DNA from: VAZQ01 sp963841705
GTDB taxonomy: Bacteria > Pseudomonadota > Alphaproteobacteria > Rhizobiales > Xanthobacteraceae
Length of the DNA stretch: 64,000 bases
Assembly: GCA_963841705.1 (NCBI GenBank)
Contig: CAWJDY010000025.1
Coordinates: forward strand, 1-64,000
Reading direction: 5' to 3'
Shown here: in pieces, positions 9,519 through 17,982 of the stretch
Numbering within the stretch: position 1 is the stretch's first letter
How the letters are laid out: each line of letters begins with the position of its first letter
Made by a program: the position numbers and the translations under genes
Notes under the pieces: generated by a model
What the model saw: only the letters and a program-made list of their open reading frames with translations
Told to the model about the DNA's origin: nothing
The model's database searches: none

Positions 9519-11971
9519 AAACGCGACGCCGCAAGACGCCGAAGCTCAAGCGCCGGAAGGAGCCAACGGCTGCGCACCGTCACCGTTCCTCGCCAGCCGA
9601 CCTGCAAAAGCAGCTCGACCAGCGGACCCGCGCACTCGCCAAATCGCAACGGCAACTTGCTGAGGCGTTGGAACAGCAGACCGCTACCACTCAGATTCTT
9701 GCGTCCCTTAGTAGCTCGGCAAACGATGCTAAGCTCGTATTTGATGCCATCGTGAGCAACATGCTGCGGCTTTTCCGCACGCAGTTCACGGCGGTGTTCC
9801 TGTTGCGCGGCGAGATGCTTGAGCTGGCAGCGCTCAAAGGCAACCCGGAGTTCGAAAAGCGCTTCATCAGCGCGTTCCCACAGCCAGTCAACTACGCCAC
9901 GCTGACCGGCCAAGTCCTGCGCACGGGCAAACTGATCCACTTGACGCCGCTTATCGGCAACGTGGAGTCCACGCCGGAGACGGAGCAGCTCGCCCAAGCG
10001 TTCAATTACAACTCGATGATGATTGCGCCGATGATTCACGACGGAAAAACCGTCGGCGCGATTGCTACTGCGCACCGCGATGCGATCCCGTTCACCGACA
10101 AGCAGATTGAGTTGGTGCAGAATTTCGCCAGCCAGGCGGTCATCGCCATCGAGAACACACGCCTGCTCAACGAGCTGCGAGAATCGCTGCAACAGCAGAC
10201 CGCTACCGCTGACGTGCTCAAGGTCATCAGCCGCTCGACCTTCGATTTGCAGACGGTGCTCGATACGCTCGTCCAGTCTGCGGTACGGCTTTGCGATGCA
10301 GATAGTGCATTCCTATACCGGCGCGAGAGCGACGAGACATATCACCTGGCCGCCAGTCATGGCATCGCACCCGAATATCGAGAATGGATGCAAACCCAGT
10401 CGATTCCAATCGGGCGACAGACGCATACTGGGCGAACCGCTCTCGAAGGGCGCACCATTCACATCCCCGATGTGCTCGCCGACCCGGAATATACCTGGAC
10501 CGAGTCGATCAAGCGGGGCGGCTGGCGAACTCTGCTGGGCGCTCCGCTGCAGCGCGAGGGAATTCCCATCGGGGTCATCGCACTAAGCCGCTTCACAGTT
10601 CGCCCGTTCAGCGACAAGCAGATCGAGCTGGTCACCACCTTCGCCGACCAGGCGGTGATCGCGATCGAGAACGTGCGTTTGTTCGATGAGGTGCAGGCGA
10701 GGACGCGCGACTTGAGCGAATCGCTTCAGCAGCAGACTGCGACCGCCGACGTGCTCAAGGTCATCAGCCGCTCGACATTCGACCTCAAGACGGTGCTGCA
10801 AACGCTCGTAGAATCCGCCGCCCAACTCTGCGACGCCGACAAGGCCACCATTACCCGGCAGCAGGGCGGGGTGTTCTTTCGCGCCGAGGCCCACGGCTTC
10901 TCGCAAGAGTTCATCGACTATGTGAGAACCGTCCCGATCGAACCGGAACGTGGATCGGCATTTGGGCGAGCCTTGCTGGAACGTCGGGTGATTCATATCC
11001 CCGATGTGGAGGCCGACCCGGAATACACTTTCACTGAGGCTCAGAGACTGGGCAGTTATCGCACCACGCTTGCCGTACCGATGCTGCGGGATGGGGTCGC
11101 CATTGGCGTTCTGGCCTTGACGCGGTCAGAGCCACGGCCGTTTACCGACAAGCAGATCGAATTAGTGTCGACATTCGCGGATCAGGCCGCGATCGCGATC
11201 GAGAATGTGCGGCTGTTCGAGGAAATCCAGGAGAAAAGCCGGGAACTCGAGGTCGCAAGCCAGCACAAGTCGCAATTCCTGGCCAATATGAGCCACGAAC
11301 TGCGCACGCCGCTGAACGCCATCATCGGCGTCAGCGAGATGCTGCGGGAGGATGCGGAGGCGTTAAAGCAAGACACCGAGCCACTCGACCGAGTGCTCGG
11401 CGCGGGCCGGCATCTTCTCGCTCTGATCAACGACATCCTCGACCTGTCCAAGATCGAGGCTGGGCGCATGGAGCTTCACCTCGAAACGTTCTCGCTGATG
11501 CCCGTGATCAAGGATGTGGCCAAGACGATTGAGCCGATGACCACGAAGAACGGCAACCGTCTCGTCATCGATTGCCCGACGGACCTCGGTACGATCCACG
11601 CCGACCAGACCCGGTTCCGGCAATCCCTGCTCAACCTGGCGAGCAACGCCAACAAGTTCACCGAAAAAGGCACGGTCACCATCGCCGCTCAGCAAGCACA
11701 GGAGAAGGGCCGCGACTGGATCACGGTCGCGGTGGCCGACACCGGGATCGGCATGACGCCGGAGCAGATGGCCAAGCTGTTCCAGGAGTTTTCCCAGGCT
11801 TCCTCCGCCACGGCGAGCAAATACGGTGGCACGGGCCTTGGCCTCGCCATCAGCCGGCGCTTCTGTCAGATGATGGGCGGCGACATCACGGTCGAGAGCG
11901 AGCCTGGTCGTGGATCGACCTTTACGATCCGGTTGCCGAGAATTGTGGAAGCCCAAAAGGGCATCGCATAA
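9515..11971 (+). CDS. Three-GAF-domain sensor histidine kinase (soluble), paralogue of 786-3797
   Basis: 818 aa. A basic N-terminus (MKTRRRKTPKLKRRKEP) and coiled coil precede three GAF domains at about 62-215, 237-385 and 415-560. The H-box SHELRTPLNAIIG follows near 592, then NLASNANKF, DTGIGMT near 741 and GGTGLGLAISRRF near 771. The linkers (FADQAVIAIENVRLFDEVQ, then QQQTATADVLKVISRS) and the kinase core are almost the same as in the first kinase, while GAF interiors diverge, for example FLYRRESDETYHL against SINRQTGDVYRQV. No transmembrane helix, receiver domain or adjacent regulator is visible. The start overlaps the stop of the binding-protein remnant (ATGA), suggesting coupled translation. 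Confidence 0.93.
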   Translation: MKTRRRKTPKLKRRKEPTAAHRHRSSPADLQKQLDQRTRALAKSQRQLAEALEQQTATTQILASLSSSANDAKLVFDAIVSNMLRLFRTQFTAVFLLRGEMLELAALKGNPEFEKRFISAFPQPVNYATLTGQVLRTGKLIHLTPLIGNVESTPETEQLAQAFNYNSMMIAPMIHDGKTVGAIATAHRDAIPFTDKQIELVQNFASQAVIAIENTRLLNELRESLQQQTATADVLKVISRSTFDLQTVLDTLVQSAVRLCDADSAFLYRRESDETYHLAASHGIAPEYREWMQTQSIPIGRQTHTGRTALEGRTIHIPDVLADPEYTWTESIKRGGWRTLLGAPLQREGIPIGVIALSRFTVRPFSDKQIELVTTFADQAVIAIENVRLFDEVQARTRDLSESLQQQTATADVLKVISRSTFDLKTVLQTLVESAAQLCDADKATITRQQGGVFFRAEAHGFSQEFIDYVRTVPIEPERGSAFGRALLERRVIHIPDVEADPEYTFTEAQRLGSYRTTLAVPMLRDGVAIGVLALTRSEPRPFTDKQIELVSTFADQAAIAIENVRLFEEIQEKSRELEVASQHKSQFLANMSHELRTPLNAIIGVSEMLREDAEALKQDTEPLDRVLGAGRHLLALINDILDLSKIEAGRMELHLETFSLMPVIKDVAKTIEPMTTKNGNRLVIDCPTDLGTIHADQTRFRQSLLNLASNANKFTEKGTVTIAAQQAQEKGRDWITVAVADTGIGMTPEQMAKLFQEFSQASSATASKYGGTGLGLAISRRFCQMMGGDITVESEPGRGSTFTIRLPRIVEAQKGIA

Positions 11972-12273
11972 GGGACGCTGTTTGCTGCAGTGCATTAGTC
12001 TCCTTTTGGCACAAAGTGTGAGTGCCGCCTCATCCGAGTTACGGCTGCTACCAGAGGTGAAGCGGCCATTGCTGTTGCGGCGCAGTAACTTCGAAATTTG
12101 GACCCAAGCTGAAAAAGCGCGGTTTCGAGCGGTCGATCAACCGCAACGAGATTTATGCCTTCGAGGATTGAAGCGCATGCCCCTCCCGCACCAGTTGGGC
12201 GGCCAATGAGAGCGAAGCCTGTCTTCCCGCGCGGTGCGCTCGCGGCTAGGACGCTTGCCTGCAGGCTGGGATC
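11972..12273. other. Intergenic region after the second kinase
   Basis: No gene supported. The first 50 nt (TTTGCTGCA ... TTTTGGCACAAAG) resemble the segment after the first kinase (about 3807-3845), so the duplicated unit extends past both stop codons. It contains the 52-bp repeat copy 2 (12054-12105). Confidence 0.5.
12054..12105 (+). repeat. 52-bp dispersed repeat, copy 2
   Basis: GAGGTGAAGCGGCCATTG...TTTGGACCC. It is homologous to 512-563 with two small indels and several substitutions, same orientation. Confidence 0.7.
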
Positions 12274-13302
12274 CTATCTCGTCCGCTTTGCCACCGCAGC
12301 GAATACCTCGTACGCCGCGGCAAGCTCCGGCTTGCGCTTCGCCACGTCCCGGCCGACCAATTCGAGGCTGCTCATCATTTCAGCCTGCTCCTCCGCCGGC
12401 AGATTGATGATCTCGCCATGTTGCAGCCAAACCTCTGTCTGTTTGACAAAGAAATCGGCCTGCCATGGATTGACCTCGGCTGCGGCCTTGCCTGCGTCCG
12501 TATCGAGGATCCTTTGCAGGTCTGCGGGCAGGGCGTCGAACCATTTTTTGCTGAGAAAGGCTTCCGAGAAGATGAAGGGCTGGTTGGTCTGCGTTATGTA
12601 TTTCGCAGCGTCGTAATAACGCATGGTTGCATCGACCGTCAGGGCCAGCACGGCGCCGTCGATGGCGCCTTGCTGAATCGCCGGCAGCACGTCGCCGAGC
12701 GTCATCGCCACCGGCGACGCGCCAAGCCGCTTGACCATTTCCTCTTGCATGTCGGCGGCGAGAACACGCAGCTTTTTGCCTTTCAGGTCGGCAAGGTGAC
12801 GGACCGGGTTGCGGGCGACGATCGAAGACGGTTGCGAAACGAACAGCGCAACGCCATGGATGCCTTTGCCGGCGCCCAAGCCGAACATCATCTTTTGCAG
12901 CTCGGAATCGCCCGTAACGCGGATTCCGTGCGCCATGTCGGTGACGAGCCCGGGAGCCGAAAGCACCTCGAATCGACTGTCGACACCGACCAAAAATTCA
13001 GGCGGGCCGATATAGCCTTGAATTGCGCCGAACTGCACGCCTTCGATCTCGCGCGGTATGGATCCCAGTTGGCTCGCCGGATAAATCTCGCCCTTGATTC
13101 GGCCCCCGGAGTCCTTTTCGACCATTGCCACGAACCGCTTGCACCATTCGTGTTGCGCGTCATTGATGGTGGCGATGCCGAGCTTCATCACGTAGGTTTT
13201 GTCATCCGCCCGTGCCGCGCCGAAGGTGACAGCGAGCAGTACGACGCAAACGCCTGCGGCGGACGCCGTTCGCGATTGGATGACATCTCCGATAAGACCC
13301 AT
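12274..13302 (-). CDS. dctP: TRAP transporter substrate-binding protein, DctP family (orphan)
   Basis: 342 aa from ATG 13302, with GGGAGTG upstream. The signal peptide is SAAGVCVVLLAVTFGAARA, cut before DDKTYVMKLG. Family features follow: GRIKGEIYPASQLGSIPREI, the PVRHLADLKGKKLRV segment typical of the DctP second lobe, and GALLxxD-like IDGAVLALTVDATM. The protein captures an organic acid in the periplasm for a sodium-driven DctQM permease. No dctQ or dctM lies in the window, so it must work with a distant or shared permease. The longer open frame to 13512 adds only an Arg-rich tail upstream and was not used. Confidence 0.88.
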   Translation of the reverse strand: MGLIGDVIQSRTASAAGVCVVLLAVTFGAARADDKTYVMKLGIATINDAQHEWCKRFVAMVEKDSGGRIKGEIYPASQLGSIPREIEGVQFGAIQGYIGPPEFLVGVDSRFEVLSAPGLVTDMAHGIRVTGDSELQKMMFGLGAGKGIHGVALFVSQPSSIVARNPVRHLADLKGKKLRVLAADMQEEMVKRLGASPVAMTLGDVLPAIQQGAIDGAVLALTVDATMRYYDAAKYITQTNQPFIFSEAFLSKKWFDALPADLQRILDTDAGKAAAEVNPWQADFFVKQTEVWLQHGEIINLPAEEQAEMMSSLELVGRDVAKRKPELAAAYEVFAAVAKRTR

Positions 13303-13708
13303 GGCGGTCACTCCCGGTTGGTTGCTTTTGTTGCGGTAGCCTCGAATTCTATCGCCGCGCGACGGGCCCGGCATAGCGCAAAATCGCCGCGGGTCGACAA
13401 GCGCTGGATCACCACGGGCGGCCTTGCACTGGAGAGACCGCCGTCGGCTGGCTCTATCAGCACGACGGAATGTCGAAGAACCCTTACGCACCGCGGCAGT
13501 CTCGGTCTGCACCCTCTCCCCGCCTCAAGAGCGCAGGGCTATCGCATTTGGACTCAGCGGCGCAGCAAGCTCCGCAATACCTCCCCCTTTTAGGGGGAGG
13601 TATGGAGTTTCCGCCCTGGCATCGAGGCATATGTGATAGCCCCGCCCCAAGAGTGGGGAGTGAGCGGGGAGAGGGGTCATAACCTGAACGACTCACAGCG
13701 AGCAAATC
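13303..13708. other. Intergenic region between convergent-side debris and DUF4331 gene
   Basis: No supported gene. It contains a perfect 27-nt hairpin (13577-13603). The short plus frames across it are shadows through repeat sequence. Confidence 0.5.
13577..13603. terminator. Perfect 12-bp hairpin, bidirectional terminator or palindromic repeat
   Basis: ATACCTCCCCCT, three-base loop TTT, AGGGGGAGGTAT. There is no T-tract, but it lies past the 3' end of the DUF4331 gene. A related CCCCCTTTCAGAGGGAGGTAT occurs near 52586, so it may belong to a small palindrome family. Confidence 0.55.
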
Positions 13709-14716
13709 TCATTTCTGATGCGGCGTACCGATATACGGGAACTGCTTGAGAATGTCGGCGTGCGGTTTCAAACCGCTGGGAGGGCATTCGCCCTTGGTGA
13801 GGAACGCGAGGCGGTAGTCGATCACGTCGTCAGTGAAGACGCGTCCGTTGGGATACTTCGCAGGTTTCGACGGATCGAAACTCAGCACGTCGGGCAGTGT
13901 GCGCTCCTTGTCGATCGCGGCAATAGCTTCGTCGCGCGAGTAGTTTCCTGTGTGGCCCATCAGATGCACGAACTGATCGAGCCAGCGTTTGCGATCGTTT
14001 ACCGGCTCGCTGGCGTTGTATTCCAGCTTCGTGTCGTCGGTGTTGAAAAAGCTGCTGACGCTCGGATGGCCCGCGCGATCGACGTGGACCAGCTTGCCGT
14101 CCTGCCGCACGCTGCATCGTCCCCAGATGTGTATTTCGGGCTTCGGGGCTAGCTCGCTCGTCGGCAGCTCGACCACCGTCGAGAAGACGTTGGCTTCGGT
14201 ATTCGAATCCACGCCAGTCCACGGTGACTTGCCGGTTAGGTGAGGCTCGGTAAAATTCCGCTTACCCCTGATGTCGAACAGATTTTTGATGCCGTCGAAA
14301 TCGAAAAAGAAAGCGTCGCTGCGACTGCCGGCGAAGAAGGTGTAGTCACCCGCCTTGACGAGGTTGGGCTTGGGGCCGAATGAGACTTCTGCATCGGCGA
14401 CGATCTTCTTCCCGACAGCTTCGACCGAGCGCAACTCCGCGCCCTTGGCCAGAAACACGTTGAAAGTCTGCTTGCCGTTTTGCGGCTTCGAAAATACGTA
14501 ACTGAGCGCGACGTCCGTCAGCAGATCACCGTCGTTGTCGATGTTGAGCCGGTAGATGGCGTCGGGATGCAGCGCGTCAGCATTTGGATTTGCATTGAGG
14601 ATGATCACGGTTCTCGACGGGTCGGTGGGCGACCGGAACGCGTAGAGATCGCACAGGTCGAGTCTTTGGTCGCCGAGCGGCGGGCCGAGGCTTAGGCCGG
14701 TAAAGTGGTTCGACAT
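13709..14716 (-). CDS. DUF4331 domain-containing protein
   Basis: 335 aa from ATG 14716, with AAGGAGG 7 nt upstream, which excludes the longer open frame to 15049. It starts MSNHFTGLSLGPPLGDQRLD, then LCDLYAFRSPTDPSRTVIIL. DLYAF and NADALHPDAIYRLNIDNDGD are hallmark features of DUF4331. Further blocks (DYTFFAGSRSDAFFFDFDGI, ANVFSTVVELP) follow the usual order. No signal peptide is seen. The function is unknown; the DxDxD stretch could bind a metal (inference). It is not obviously in an operon. Confidence 0.88.
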   Translation of the reverse strand: MSNHFTGLSLGPPLGDQRLDLCDLYAFRSPTDPSRTVIILNANPNADALHPDAIYRLNIDNDGDLLTDVALSYVFSKPQNGKQTFNVFLAKGAELRSVEAVGKKIVADAEVSFGPKPNLVKAGDYTFFAGSRSDAFFFDFDGIKNLFDIRGKRNFTEPHLTGKSPWTGVDSNTEANVFSTVVELPTSELAPKPEIHIWGRCSVRQDGKLVHVDRAGHPSVSSFFNTDDTKLEYNASEPVNDRKRWLDQFVHLMGHTGNYSRDEAIAAIDKERTLPDVLSFDPSKPAKYPNGRVFTDDVIDYRLAFLTKGECPPSGLKPHADILKQFPYIGTPHQK

Positions 14717-15407
14717 CCTTTCCTCCTTTTGAAATCGAGAGCGGGAGCTGTCGTTCGGCAGGATAGTAACAAACGGTCGATTGAATGTCGCCCCGCTAAT
14801 GTCCGAGGGGGTTGATGGCTTGGCAGGCTCTGCGCGACAGATTTTTCTCGACAATGAAGCGGGACTCATGTACAAAAGTGTATCCGTCAGAGATGCGTTC
14901 ACGACCCGGTGCCGATTACTGCGCCGGGCCTTGCTCTTGGCGCGGTGAGGCGAGGTGATTGTTATGGTGGCGATCCTCCGCGACGCCATAAGGGAGCAGA
15001 TGCAAGCCTGGGGGCCCAGGCTTGCGGACTCACCTGATTGGCGGTTCAACTTATGGGAGAAAAATCATTGTAGATTTATTGTTGTTTACAATGGAGCATC
15101 CATTCCCTCTCCCATCGGTTGTAGTTGCAAACCAGCGTGGGGGGGACGGCCGCAGCTGGGGCCGCTCAAAACGCGACGACAAACAGCGGATCACCGCCGT
15201 CCTCTATTGGCTGCTGACCCTGGTTCGAATGCGCAACCATTTTCGACATTTTCCGCAAACGAAGCCAAGTTCCGCAAACGAAGCCAACGGCGAAACCATA
15301 GTGAAAACAATGTTTGAACATGAACAGCACGACGTTCGGCCAAACGAACCCGACAGAGCGCAATTTTAGGAGGGCATCTCGGCCCGATCTTTCCCTTTGC
15401 TCGCGCT
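14717..15407. other. 690-bp region without a supported gene
   Basis: It includes a locally AT-rich stretch (about 15055-15110) and a 19-bp tandem duplication (15251-15287). Frames here overlap the neighbouring permease antisense or are low-information. The reverse complement of the motif CTCGGACATTAGCG found near 568 lies at 14794-14807. Confidence 0.5.
15251..15287 (+). repeat. Two-copy 19-bp tandem repeat
   Basis: TTCCGCAAACGAAGCCAAG at 15251-15269 is followed directly by TTCCGCAAACGAAGCCAA at 15270-15287. Copies are identical over 18 nt. Confidence 0.85.
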
Positions 15408-16268
15408 TCACCTTCCCCCGCCGTTTTGCGGGTGCTGCGGGCGCCAGCCGCTGAGGCGGTTCTCGATCATCTTCACCAGGGAGGTCAGCGCCAGCGACAG
15501 CGCCGCAAACACCACCACGCCGGCAAAGACGATGTCGACGTGGTAGCTGCTCGCCGCGCGCACCATCATCACCCCCAGGCCCTCCTGCGAGCCGAAGAAC
15601 TCGGCGACGACGACGCCGAGCACCGCGCGCCCTATGGCAAGCCGCAGCCCGGCAACGATGTAGGGGAGAGCATTCGGCACCATCACCAGGCGGGCAATGT
15701 CCCATTCCCGCGCACCGAATGCGCGCACCACGTTGATGAGGACCTTGTCCGCGTTGCGCACGCCCTCGTAGGTGTTGATCAGAATGGGAAACACCGCGCC
15801 GACGAATACGATCAGCACCTTCGACCACAGCCCCAGCCCGAACCAGAGCAGAAACAGCGGCAGGAAGACGAGTCGCGGGGTGGCATTCAAGGCAGTGACA
15901 AAAGGATCGAGCAGAGCATCAAGCGTCGGCGAGCGCCCGAGCAGGATCCCGAGCGGCAGTCCGGCGGCAATCGCCATCCCGAGGCCGAGCGCAAAGGCAG
16001 TCGCGCTCGCCCGCAGCGGTTCCCAGATCTCGCCGGTCGCGACCATGTTCCACAGCGTGGCTGCGATGCGGCTCGGCGTGGTGAAGAAGAGCTCCATGCC
16101 GGGCGAGAGCGTGAGGACGTGAGGCACCAGCTCCCATAGCAGGAGCACGAGGGCGATGGTGCCGGCGGCGAGGAGCGAGGGCTCCAGGCTCTCCCATGCG
16201 CGCGCGGCGGCCACACCGCCTTCCAGCGGCACGGCGCCGTCCGCCACGATCGCATCCGTCTTGCGCAT
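15408..16268 (-). CDS. NitT/TauT-type ABC transporter permease, second of a pair
   Basis: 286 aa with about six membrane helices. The inner-membrane coupling motif (EAA loop) is seen in AFGAREWDIARLVMVPNALP, then YIVAGLRLAIGRAVLGVVVAEFFGS, typical of SsuC/TauC permeases. ATG 16268 lies 4 nt after the stop of the first permease with GAGAG upstream, so the two are co-translated. It is the last gene of the propeller-ATPase-permease-permease operon. The substrate is unknown since no binding protein is encoded beside it. Confidence 0.9.
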   Translation of the reverse strand: MRKTDAIVADGAVPLEGGVAAARAWESLEPSLLAAGTIALVLLLWELVPHVLTLSPGMELFFTTPSRIAATLWNMVATGEIWEPLRASATAFALGLGMAIAAGLPLGILLGRSPTLDALLDPFVTALNATPRLVFLPLFLLWFGLGLWSKVLIVFVGAVFPILINTYEGVRNADKVLINVVRAFGAREWDIARLVMVPNALPYIVAGLRLAIGRAVLGVVVAEFFGSQEGLGVMMVRAASSYHVDIVFAGVVVFAALSLALTSLVKMIENRLSGWRPQHPQNGGGR

Positions 16269-16272
16269 CTCT

Positions 16273-17196
16273 CTACTGTCCTGCCCGCCAGGGAAATGCG
16301 GTGCGTTCCGCCCAGCGCAGCCCTTCCGTGAACACCACGGCGATCAGCATGATGACCAGGATGCACGCGAACATCCGATCGAGCGCGAACAGATCGCCGA
16401 AGCGCGCAATGGCATAGCCGATCCCTTCCGAGGCGGCGAAGAACTCGGCGACCAGCACGCCGATGAGCGCGCGCCCGATGGCGATGCGCGCGCCGGCGAT
16501 GATGTAGGGCAGCACGTTGGGAATGATGACTTTCAGATAGAGGTCCTTCTCCGACCCGCCTAGGGAGCGGACCACATTGATCAGCAACGGGTCGACCGCG
16601 CGCACGCCCGCCGCGGCGTTGAAGATGAAGGGAAAGACCGAAAGCAGAAAGATGAGAATGGCCTTGCCGCCAACGCCCACCCCGAACAGCACGACCACGA
16701 GCGGGGCGAGCGCGACCAACGGGCTCGCATAGAACAGCGTCATCAGCGGATCGAGGGCATAGGCAACCCGCGCGCGCCATCCCATCAGCACGCCGAGCGC
16801 GACGCCGACCAGCACGGCTGCGATGAACCCGTAAAGAAACGGCACCGCGCTCACCATCAGATCGTGCGCCAGGTCGCCGCTGCTGATGAGGTCGATGAGA
16901 CCCAGCGCAATCAGGCTGGGCTTGCTGAAGAACAGCGTGTTCAACGGCACGATGAGGAAGATCGCTTCCCAGATCGCGAACAAGAGCGCGCCGGAAAGGA
17001 CACCCAGCAGCAGTTTGCGGTGCCGCGCCGCAAAGCTGGGCCGCAGCATGCCATCATCAGCCGCGGCGCTGGAGCTGAGCTCAGTGCAAACGATGGACTC
17101 GGTCAGCTCCCTCTCCCCGTTAGCCGGGGTCCCCGCGACGCTTGCGTCGCGGGGGGAGTCGTCCGAGCCTTTGGCGCCGCTGCGTTTCAATTCCAC
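16273..17196 (-). CDS. NitT/TauT-type ABC transporter permease, first of a pair
   Basis: 307 aa if begun at GTG 17196, 15 nt past the ATPase stop. The conserved core starts near MLRPSFAARHRK (ATG 17049) with six helices. Its EAA loop is SLGGSEKDLYLKVIIPNVLP, followed by YIIAGARIAIGRALIGVLVAEFF. The first 49 codons are unusual: they read through a perfect palindrome at 17131-17154 (residues about 15-22), so either the repeat was fixed in frame or translation begins at 17049. Two non-identical permeases with one ATPase suggest a heterodimeric channel. Confidence 0.85.
   Translation of the reverse strand: MELKRSGAKGSDDSPRDASVAGTPANGERELTESIVCTELSSSAAADDGMLRPSFAARHRKLLLGVLSGALLFAIWEAIFLIVPLNTLFFSKPSLIALGLIDLISSGDLAHDLMVSAVPFLYGFIAAVLVGVALGVLMGWRARVAYALDPLMTLFYASPLVALAPLVVVLFGVGVGGKAILIFLLSVFPFIFNAAAGVRAVDPLLINVVRSLGGSEKDLYLKVIIPNVLPYIIAGARIAIGRALIGVLVAEFFAASEGIGYAIARFGDLFALDRMFACILVIMLIAVVFTEGLRWAERTAFPWRAGQ
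17131..17154. repeat. Perfect 11-bp-arm palindrome inside the 5' end of a permease gene
   Basis: CCCCGCGACGC, TT, GCGTCGCGGGG. It shares the layout GGGTCCCCGC..TT..GCGGGG with 54965-54986. Its position within an open frame is unusual for this repeat type. Confidence 0.8.
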
Positions 17197-17211
17197 CAGG
17201 AACCCCAGTCG

Positions 17212-17982
17212 CTACACCGAGATTTCGTCCTTCAAGGTCTGCCAGATCGCCAGCTTAAGGTCATTGAATTGCGGCGTCACCCGCATTTCGTAGTCGCGCG
17301 GACGCGGCAGCGGAATGTCGAACACCTTCTTGGCCTGGCCCGGTCGCTTGGTCATCACCATCACCCGATCCGAAAGATAAACCGCCTCCTCGATCTGATG
17401 GGTGACGAACAGGACGGTCTTGCGCGCCTGCTGCCAGATCGCCAGCAGCTCGACCTGCATCAGGTCGCGGGTCTGCGCATCGAGCGCGGCAAAAGGCTCG
17501 TCCATCAGCAATACCTGCGGATCGGTCGCAAGTGCCCGTGCGAGGCCGACGCGCTGCTTCATGCCGCCGGAGAGCTCGTGCGGGTAATGTCCTTCGAAGC
17601 CGGCGAGGCCCACCATCTCGATGAGCCGCCGCGAGACCTCGCGGCGGGCCTCGGGCGGCTGGCGCTTGAGCTCGAGCCCAAGCTCGACGTTGCTCTGCAC
17701 GGTGCGCCAGGGCAGCAGCCCGAACTCCTGGAACACCATGGCGCGGTCGGTGCCGGGGCCGGAGATCCGCTTTCCGTTCATCGTCAGATCGCCGGAATCC
17801 GCGCGCAGCAACCCGAGCAGGACGTTGAGAAAGGTGCTCTTGCCGCAGCCGGAGGGCCCTACGATCGAGAGGAACTCCCCTTGCCGGACCTCGATCTCAA
17901 AGCGCTGCAGGGCGCGCACCGGCGCCCGGTTCGGCGGCCGGAACGTGAGATTGAGATTGCGCGCCTCGATGTAGGTGTTAAT
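17212..17982 (-). CDS. NitT/TauT-type ABC transporter ATPase, without a canonical start codon
   Basis: The nucleotide-binding domain is complete: Walker A GPSGCGKST, Q-loop FQEF, signature LSGGMKQRVGLARAL, Walker B VLLMDEPFAALD and H-switch VTHQ. The expected first beta-strand (TYIEARNLNLTF) is in frame upstream of the first usable start GTG 17919. Between the preceding in-frame TGA and GTG 17919 no ATG, GTG or TTG exists. The likeliest start is ATT 17982-17980, which overlaps the TAA of the propeller gene (17978-17980), implying translational coupling. Beginning at 17919 would remove a structural strand. The mature ATPase drives the two downstream permeases. Confidence 0.85.
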   Translation of the reverse strand: MNTYIEARNLNLTFRPPNRAPVRALQRFEIEVRQGEFLSIVGPSGCGKSTFLNVLLGLLRADSGDLTMNGKRISGPGTDRAMVFQEFGLLPWRTVQSNVELGLELKRQPPEARREVSRRLIEMVGLAGFEGHYPHELSGGMKQRVGLARALATDPQVLLMDEPFAALDAQTRDLMQVELLAIWQQARKTVLFVTHQIEEAVYLSDRVMVMTKRPGQAKKVFDIPLPRPRDYEMRVTPQFNDLKLAIWQTLKDEISV

